Positions 5,530-10,054 of a stretch of 10,054 bases of DNA are shown here, one piece after another (the stretch's first letter is position 1; every line of letters starts with the position of its first letter). Location: assembly GCA_964614375.1 (NCBI GenBank), contig CAZTLI010000177.1, positions 1-10,054 of the forward strand, in the 5' to 3' direction. Origin of the DNA: CAZTLI01 sp964614375. GTDB lineage: Bacteria > Chloroflexota > Anaerolineae > Aggregatilineales > Phototrophicaceae. The position numbers and the translations under genes were made by a program. Under the pieces are notes generated by a model that ran no database searches, was not told the DNA's origin, and saw only the letters and a program-made list of their open reading frames with translations.

Positions 5530-6786
5530 ATGGCAATTGTGCAGCAAGAAGAACAAACCCTGAAGTGGGAAGGCAGTCTCGAACAACTGCGTGGACTCGT
5601 GTCTGAACGCGCGTTCACGGGCGAGACGATGCTCATCAATATGGGGCCGCACCACCCAAGCACACATGGTGTTTTGCGCCTGCTATTGGAATTGGCGGGC
5701 GAACAGATTGTGACGTGTATTCCCGATGTCGGCTTTTTGCACACGGGTATCGAGAAAAATATTGAAGACAAGACCTACGAAAAAGGGGTTTCGCTCACTG
5801 ACCGGATGGATTACCTCTCGCCGATGTCCAATAACATGGCGTTTTGTGCGGCGGTAGAAAAACTGGTCGATCTCGATGTGCCGCCGCGGGCCCAGATTAT
5901 CCGTGTGATTTGCCTTGAATTGGCGCGCATCGCCAGCCATCTGGTCTGGCTGGGCACCCATGCGATTGATATGGGCGCGATGAGTGTGATGCTCTATGCT
6001 TTCCGCGAACGTGAGCACATTCTGGCGATGTTTGAGGAACTTTCGGGTCAGCGTATGATGGGGTCATATTTGCGCCCCGGCGGTGTCTGGCGCGATCTGA
6101 CACCGGCATTCCTGACGATGCTCGATGACTTCCTCAATTATTTCCCGCCCAAAGTCGATGATTACGAAAAATTGCTGACCGATAACCCCATCTGGAAAGA
6201 CCGCACCTATGGCGTGGGTGTGATTGAACCGGAACGCGCGTTGGAATGGGGATTGAGTGGCCCCAGCCTGCGCGGTAGTGGGGTTAATTGGGACATCCGC
6301 AAGGCGACTCCCTACAGCGGTTATGAACAGTATGAATTTGAAGTGCCCCTGGGCGATCATGGCGATGTCTATGACCGTTTCCTCGTCCGTATCCAGGAGA
6401 TGCGTCAATGTGTGCGGATTTTGCAACAAGCGGTGAAGAAGCTGCCGAAGTCGGGGCCGTTCCGCTCTGAAAATCGCAAATTCGTGCCGCCGCCGCGCAG
6501 TGAACTCGGACAGAGTATGGAAGCGGTGATTCACCATTTTAAATTGTGGACGGAAGGCTTCAACGCGCCCGACGAAGAAGTGTATGTGTCGATTGAAAGT
6601 CCACGCGGTGAAATTGGCTGTTATTTGCATGGCACAGGTGGCAACAAACCGCGTCGTGTTCACTTCCGTACCCCATCATTTATACACATCAGCGCCCTGC
6701 CGGTGTTGACACAAGACCACATGATTGCCGACCTGGTGGCGATTATTGGCAGTGTCGATATTGTCTTGGGCGATTGTGACCGTTGA
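5530..6786 (+). CDS. nuoD: NADH-quinone oxidoreductase subunit D
   Basis: NuoD is the 49-kDa-type subunit, related to the large subunit of NiFe hydrogenases, and forms most of the quinone-binding cavity together with NuoB. The 418 residues are of normal length. The loop NMGPHHPSTHGVLRL (38-52) holds the conserved quinone-site histidine, and Tyr95 in DRMDYLSPMSNN matches the conserved tyrosine that binds the quinone head. GFLHTGIEKNIEDKTY (68-83) and the end LVAIIGSVDIVLGDCDR are also typical. The hydrogenase nickel-binding cysteines are absent, as expected for complex I. AAGGA (5516-5520) lies 9 bases before the ATG. The spacing to nuoC is 22 bases, and the two genes are surely co-transcribed. 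Confidence 0.97.
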   Translation: MAIVQQEEQTLKWEGSLEQLRGLVSERAFTGETMLINMGPHHPSTHGVLRLLLELAGEQIVTCIPDVGFLHTGIEKNIEDKTYEKGVSLTDRMDYLSPMSNNMAFCAAVEKLVDLDVPPRAQIIRVICLELARIASHLVWLGTHAIDMGAMSVMLYAFREREHILAMFEELSGQRMMGSYLRPGGVWRDLTPAFLTMLDDFLNYFPPKVDDYEKLLTDNPIWKDRTYGVGVIEPERALEWGLSGPSLRGSGVNWDIRKATPYSGYEQYEFEVPLGDHGDVYDRFLVRIQEMRQCVRILQQAVKKLPKSGPFRSENRKFVPPPRSELGQSMEAVIHHFKLWTEGFNAPDEEVYVSIESPRGEIGCYLHGTGGNKPRRVHFRTPSFIHISALPVLTQDHMIADLVAIIGSVDIVLGDCDR

Positions 6787-6800
6787 TTGCATTCGCGCAT

Positions 6801-6827
6801 CCCCTGTGTTGTTACGGCAGGCAGGGG
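6801..6827 (+). repeat. Inverted repeat between nuoD and nuoE
   Basis: CCCCTG (6801-6806) and CAGGGG (6822-6827) form a 6-bp stem with a 15-base loop in the 57-base gap. It ends 6 bases before the AGGA (6834-6837) of nuoE, so folding could affect access to that site. No T-run follows. Confidence 0.38.
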
Positions 6828-6843
6828 TATTCGAGGATAGACT

Positions 6844-7353
6844 ATGGCGCTTTCCGACAAAAAATATAGCAAGCAAATCGAGGCGACCTTCGCCAAATAT
6901 CCCGATAAACGTTCGGCGGTGATGCCCCTGCTGCATCTGGCGCAGGAAGATTATGGTTGGGTCAGCCCGGATGCTATTCAAGATGTGGCGCAAATTTGCG
7001 AGATGGATCCGACACAGGTGAAATCCATCGCCGGGTTCTATACCATGTATTCGGAAAAGCCAAAGGGCAAGTTCTGGTTGCAAGTCTGCACCGACCTGCC
7101 CTGTGCCCTGCGCCGGACCGAGGATTTTCCCGGTGGCGCGGATGAATTCCATGCGTGGTTGAAGGCCGAACTCGACATCAAAGAAGAGGGCGGCACCAGC
7201 CCGGACGGTGTGTTCACCGTTGAGCATGTGATGTGTCTGGCGGCCTGTGATAAAGCGCCGATGCTGCAATGCAATTTTCATTATCATGAAGACCTGACCA
7301 AAGCCAAAATGCAGAAATTGATTGAAAAGTGGCGCAAAGAAGCCAATAAGTAA
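6844..7353 (+). CDS. nuoE: NADH-quinone oxidoreductase subunit E
   Basis: NuoE is the 24-kDa-type thioredoxin-like subunit that carries the 2Fe-2S cluster N1a beside the FMN of NuoF. The four ligands are in the usual pattern: Cys82 and Cys87 in VCTDLPCALR, Cys131 and Cys135 in MCLAACDKAP. The N-terminal helical part includes MPLLHLAQEDYGWVSPDAIQ (27-46) and the conserved AGFYTMYS (63-70). The 169 residues are a normal length. AGGA (6834-6837) lies 6 bases before the ATG. The segment between the two cysteine pairs includes a charged stretch, KAELDIKEEGGTSPDGVF (107-124), which agrees with the typical substrate-chain layout of the family. Confidence 0.96.
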   Translation: MALSDKKYSKQIEATFAKYPDKRSAVMPLLHLAQEDYGWVSPDAIQDVAQICEMDPTQVKSIAGFYTMYSEKPKGKFWLQVCTDLPCALRRTEDFPGGADEFHAWLKAELDIKEEGGTSPDGVFTVEHVMCLAACDKAPMLQCNFHYHEDLTKAKMQKLIEKWRKEANK

Positions 7354-7357
7354 CGGG

Positions 7358-7379
7358 GCACACGGGTTAGTCCGTATGC
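7358..7379 (+). repeat. Hairpin between nuoE and nuoF
   Basis: GCACACGG (7358-7365) pairs with CCGTATGC (7372-7379) as 8 bp with one C-A mismatch and a 6-base loop, beginning 4 bases after the nuoE stop. No T-run follows. The nuoF ribosome site AGGAAG (7400-7405) lies outside the stem. Confidence 0.4.
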
Positions 7380-7411
7380 TCGTTTGATTTCATTGAATCA
7401 GGAAGCGCATC

Positions 7412-8713
7412 ATGCACATTTTGTTACGTGAATACGACATTCCCGATATTCGCAAGTTCGACGTGTATGTCAAAAACGACGGTTATAAAGCGTTGAAAAC
7501 CGCCGTCAAAATGAAACCCGCCGACGTGATTGAAGAAGTCAAAGCGTCCGGTCTGCGTGGACGGGGTGGCGCGGGCTTCCCGACAGGCGTAAAGTGGAGT
7601 TTTATCCCGCAGAGTGAACCCGTGAAATATGTGGTGGTCAATGCCGACGAGAGCGAAACAGGCACATTCAAAGACCGCCAGATTATGGAAAACAATCCCC
7701 ACCAGTTGATTGAAGGCGCGATGATTTGCGCGTGGGCGATTCAAGCCACTGCCGTATATATCTATCTGCGTGGCGAATTCTGGGACATTGCCCACGAACT
7801 GGATAAATGTATCGAAGAGGCGCGCAAGGCGAATTATGTGGGCGATAATGTCCTCAAGAGCAACTGGTCATGCGAAGTCTATACCCATCTGGGCGCGGGG
7901 GCCTATATCTGCGGCGAAGAGAGCGCGCTGCTGAACAGTCTGGAAGGGCTGTTGGGTCAGCCGCGTGTGCGTCCGCCATTCCCCGCACAAAAGGGCGGCG
8001 GCCTCTATAAAGAGCCGACGGTTGTCAACAATGTCGAGACGCTGGCAAATGTCCCGTTCATCATCAACAAGGGCGCGAAAGCCTTTAAAGACATCGGCAC
8101 AGAACATAGTGCGGGCACAAAAGTGTTTTGCGTCAGCGGGCATGTGCAAAAACCCGGCAACTATGAACTACCGATGGGCGTGACCTTGCGTGAACTGTTG
8201 TATGACCATGCGGGTGGCCCACCTGAAGGGCGCGAATTTAAGGGTGTGCTGCCGTCCGGTGGTTCTGGCCCGATTGTCAAGACCACCGACGAGGTGCTCG
8301 ATACACCGCTGTCCTATGAACATATGGAAAAAATCGGCACGATTCTAGGGTCGGCGTCGATTATCGTCATGGACGACACGGTGGATATGACGTGGGTCGC
8401 GTCTAAAGTGACGAAATTCTTCAAACATGAGAGCTGCGGTAAATGCACACCCTGCCGCGAAGGGACATACTGGCTCGATAAAGTCATTGACCGCATTCTC
8501 GCTGGCGAAGGCAAACCCGAAGACGTGAAGTTGATTGACAACGTGGCGAAGAATATGGCGGGCACAACACTGTGCGCGCTGGGGGACTTTGCCGCGAACC
8601 CGATTATTCACACGATTAAAAATTTCCCGGAAGATTTTAATCAACACGTCCAACCCAAAGAAGACGATAGCAAGAAGCCCGCCCGCGCTAAAGCGGCGGC
8701 AAGTTCAAAGTAG
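7412..8713 (+). CDS. nuoF: NADH-quinone oxidoreductase subunit F
   Basis: NuoF is the 51-kDa-type subunit that binds NADH and FMN and oxidises NADH. The FMN/NADH motif GLRGRGGAGFPTGVKW is at 47-62, VNADESETGTFKDR at 76-89, and the second nucleotide motif GAGAYICGEESALLNSLEG at 161-179 (Ser where Thr is common in GEETALL). An SLBB-like domain covers about 236-320. The 4Fe-4S cluster N3 has ligands Cys342, Cys345 and Cys348 in ESCGKCTPCREG and Cys388 in TTLCALGD. After FPEDFNQHV the last 20 or so residues are a Lys/Ala/Ser-rich tail, probably disordered. AGGAAG (7400-7405) lies 6 bases before the ATG. The stop is followed at once by the TPR gene, so the two are probably coupled. Confidence 0.97.
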   Translation: MHILLREYDIPDIRKFDVYVKNDGYKALKTAVKMKPADVIEEVKASGLRGRGGAGFPTGVKWSFIPQSEPVKYVVVNADESETGTFKDRQIMENNPHQLIEGAMICAWAIQATAVYIYLRGEFWDIAHELDKCIEEARKANYVGDNVLKSNWSCEVYTHLGAGAYICGEESALLNSLEGLLGQPRVRPPFPAQKGGGLYKEPTVVNNVETLANVPFIINKGAKAFKDIGTEHSAGTKVFCVSGHVQKPGNYELPMGVTLRELLYDHAGGPPEGREFKGVLPSGGSGPIVKTTDEVLDTPLSYEHMEKIGTILGSASIIVMDDTVDMTWVASKVTKFFKHESCGKCTPCREGTYWLDKVIDRILAGEGKPEDVKLIDNVAKNMAGTTLCALGDFAANPIIHTIKNFPEDFNQHVQPKEDDSKKPARAKAAASSK

Positions 8714-8728
8714 GTGTGGGAGCAGCGC

Positions 8729-9160
8729 GTGACTGATCACGTCACAGATGTGTCCCATGACAGCGGGGAAGCGCCAGAGGTCGATGAGTCCCGGTTGGAT
8801 ACTCGCGCCGATGAATCGGGTGAGTCCATATCGGTGGTGGGCGATGACAAGCCGCCCAAAACACCTGCATTCATCAGTTGGCTGCGACGCTTGTTTCGGC
8901 GTTCAGATAGTGCGGACCTCAACCGCCGTCGTTTGCGTGAATTGTCACTGGCAATCGAATTTTATCCAAATGCGCCCGCCAATTATGTGCTGCGTGGTGA
9001 ATTATATCTCGAAATGGGTTTGAATGAATTAGCAGTGGTTGATTTTCAACAGGCACTGGCGCTTGCCACACAACAAGTTGAAACAGAACGATGGGGTGTG
9101 GTGGCGCAGGCCATGCAAGACCGCGCCGAAGCCGGATTAAAACGTATCAACGGCGACTAA
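8729..9160 (+). CDS. TPR-repeat protein inside the nuo operon, function unknown
   Basis: This 143-residue protein is not a standard complex I subunit. Residues 1-45 are acidic and low in hydrophobics, probably disordered. A short amphipathic, strongly basic segment, AFISWLRRLFRRSD (47-60), follows and could touch membrane or protein. Residues 63-142 are helical with TPR character: AIEFYPNAPANYVLRGELYL then EMGLNELAVVDFQQALALA is a good single TPR with normal Tyr, Gly and Ala positions, followed by a further helix pair. TPR domains bind proteins, so an assembly or scaffold role for complex I is plausible but unproven. GTG 8729 is chosen because GGGAG (8718-8722) lies 6 bases upstream. GTG 8714, directly after the nuoF stop, is in frame but has no good site. 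Codon use looks like that of its neighbours. Confidence 0.8.
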   Translation: MTDHVTDVSHDSGEAPEVDESRLDTRADESGESISVVGDDKPPKTPAFISWLRRLFRRSDSADLNRRRLRELSLAIEFYPNAPANYVLRGELYLEMGLNELAVVDFQQALALATQQVETERWGVVAQAMQDRAEAGLKRINGD

Positions 9161-9173
9161 TACAGGATAAGAC

Positions 9174-9212
9174 AAGGGCGCGATCAGCACCCTTGCAACG
9201 GGCCGAAGCCCG
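9174..9212 (+). repeat. Two small hairpins between the TPR gene and nuoG
   Basis: AAGGG (9174-9178) pairs with CCCTT (9190-9194). Directly after it CGGGC (9199-9203) pairs with GCCCG (9208-9212) around the loop CGAA, followed by CTGTCTTT. The second has some terminator character but a short stem and a broken T-run. The remaining part of this 135-base gap, to 9295, shows no gene or clear promoter. Confidence 0.38.
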
Positions 9213-9295
9213 CTGTCTTTCCAGGTTTCCAGCGATATACACTAAGCCGGTTGCAAACATGGATTTTATCAAGATGACAGGGGATTGACGGGATT

Positions 9296-10054
9296 ATGGC
9301 TGATACTGTCAAGATCACGATAGATGAACAAGAGTATGAAGTCCCTGCCGGGATGAATATGGTCGATGCCGCCAAATGGTACGCCAATAACGACATTCCG
9401 GTTTTTTGTTATCACCCGAAGATGGAGCCGGTGGGGATGTGCCGGATGTGTCTGGTGGAGATGGGGACGATTCAAAAAGACCGTGAAACCGGCGAGGTGC
9501 TGCTGGATGATAAAGGCAGTCCGCAAGTCCGCTGGTTTCCGAAGGTGCAAACTGCTTGCACCACCACCGCCTCCGATGGGCTGGTCATCCGCACCAACAC
9601 CCAACGGGTCGAAGATGACCGCCGCAATGTGCTGGAATTTTTGCTGACCAGTCATCCGCTGGACTGCCCCATTTGCGATAAAGGCGGCGAGTGCCCGCTG
9701 CAAAATCTGACGATGGCGCATGGGCCGGGCACGAGTCGTATGAATTACAGCGACAAAATGCACCTCGATAAGCATGTGCCGCTGGGTGACCTGATCTTCC
9801 TCGATCAAGAGCGCTGCATTCAATGTGCGCGCTGTGTGCGTTTTCAGGAAGAAGTCGTCGGTGACGATGTGCTCGCCTTCCACGAACGCGGACGCAGCCT
9901 GCAAATCATCACCCACAGCGAACCCGGTTTCGATACCTATTTCAGCGGCAACACCACCGATATTTGCCCGGTGGGGGCGCTGACCACTGCCGACTTCCGT
10001 TTTGGGGCGCGTCCGTGGGAACTGAACGAAGTCCCCAGCATTTGCCCGCATGAC
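9296..10054 (+). CDS. nuoG: NADH-quinone oxidoreductase subunit G, 5' part
   Basis: NuoG is the large iron-sulfur subunit of the peripheral arm; 253 codons are visible and the gene continues past the right edge. Cluster N1b has Cys38, Cys49, Cys52 and Cys88 (VFCYHPK, GMCRMCLVEM, TACTT). The His-ligated cluster N5 has His120, Cys124, Cys127 and Cys133 in HPLDCPICDKGGECPLQ. Cluster N4 has Cys174, Cys177 and Cys180 in ERCIQCARC and Cys224 in DICPVGAL. Between Cys52 and Cys88 there are 35 residues, more than in the shorter mitochondrial form. FGARPWELNEVPSICPHD begins the molybdopterin-oxidoreductase-like part. An in-frame TGA lies upstream, so ATG 9296 is the first available ATG; AGGGGA (9279-9284) is 11 bases away. 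The gap of 135 bases to the TPR gene is the longest inside the operon. Confidence 0.96.
   Translation, partial: MADTVKITIDEQEYEVPAGMNMVDAAKWYANNDIPVFCYHPKMEPVGMCRMCLVEMGTIQKDRETGEVLLDDKGSPQVRWFPKVQTACTTTASDGLVIRTNTQRVEDDRRNVLEFLLTSHPLDCPICDKGGECPLQNLTMAHGPGTSRMNYSDKMHLDKHVPLGDLIFLDQERCIQCARCVRFQEEVVGDDVLAFHERGRSLQIITHSEPGFDTYFSGNTTDICPVGALTTADFRFGARPWELNEVPSICPHD

Noticed and set aside
6064..6663. Minus-strand open frame of 199 codons opposite nuoD
   Set aside because: nuoD is unmistakable on the + strand and the antisense protein shows no family features.
9269..10051. Long open frame of 260 codons on the minus strand
   Set aside because: It lies opposite nuoG, whose cluster ligands are all in place on the + strand. 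The minus-strand translation has no recognisable motif and is a by-product of codon bias.
1..10054. CRISPR array, transposon ends, tRNA or rRNA genes
   Set aside because: No regularly spaced repeats, transposase motifs, cloverleaf or rRNA-like segments were seen on either strand by eye.

Overview
The window looks like ordinary chromosome of a bacterium of moderate GC content. The family forms suggest phylum Chloroflexota, probably an Anaerolineae-like lineage. That placement is inference: it rests on the form of the primary sigma factor (extra segment in region 3), the separate nuoC and nuoD genes, the long inter-cysteine segment in NuoG, and a VapB-like/PIN pair of a type I associate with Chloroflexota and cyanobacteria. 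All supported genes are on the + strand.

Layout. (1) 1-585: the 3' end of the housekeeping sigma-70 gene (regions 3 and 4). (2) 586-1597: an AT-richer patch with a small antitoxin gene (644-868), an overlapping PIN-domain toxin broken by a 4-base tandem duplication (865-1315), and a small membrane-protein-like gene whose reading frame is also split (1348-1594). (3) 1598-2569: a zinc-ribbon Nudix hydrolase fused to a GNAT acetyltransferase. (4) 2758-3876: an alpha/beta hydrolase with a complete Ser-Asp-His triad. (5) 3877-4072: a non-coding region with two promoter candidates and a 9-bp inverted repeat, leading into (6) the complex I operon: nuoA, nuoB, nuoC, nuoD, nuoE, nuoF, an unnamed TPR protein gene, and nuoG, which runs off the right edge.

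How the genes work together. NuoE, F and G form the NADH-oxidising arm. NuoB, C and D carry electrons to quinone at the membrane interface. NuoA is the first membrane subunit. All cluster ligands that should be visible are present, so the complex looks functional. The TPR protein between nuoF and nuoG is not a standard subunit and may be an assembly or scaffold factor. Four of the nuo intercistronic gaps contain a potential RNA hairpin.

Most worth a second look: the exactly explicable toxin frameshift, the second split gene beside it, the TPR protein inside the nuo operon, the promoter/inverted-repeat region before nuoA, and the intercistronic hairpins. I see no CRISPR array, rRNA, tRNA, transposase or phage gene, and no clearly new multi-gene system.
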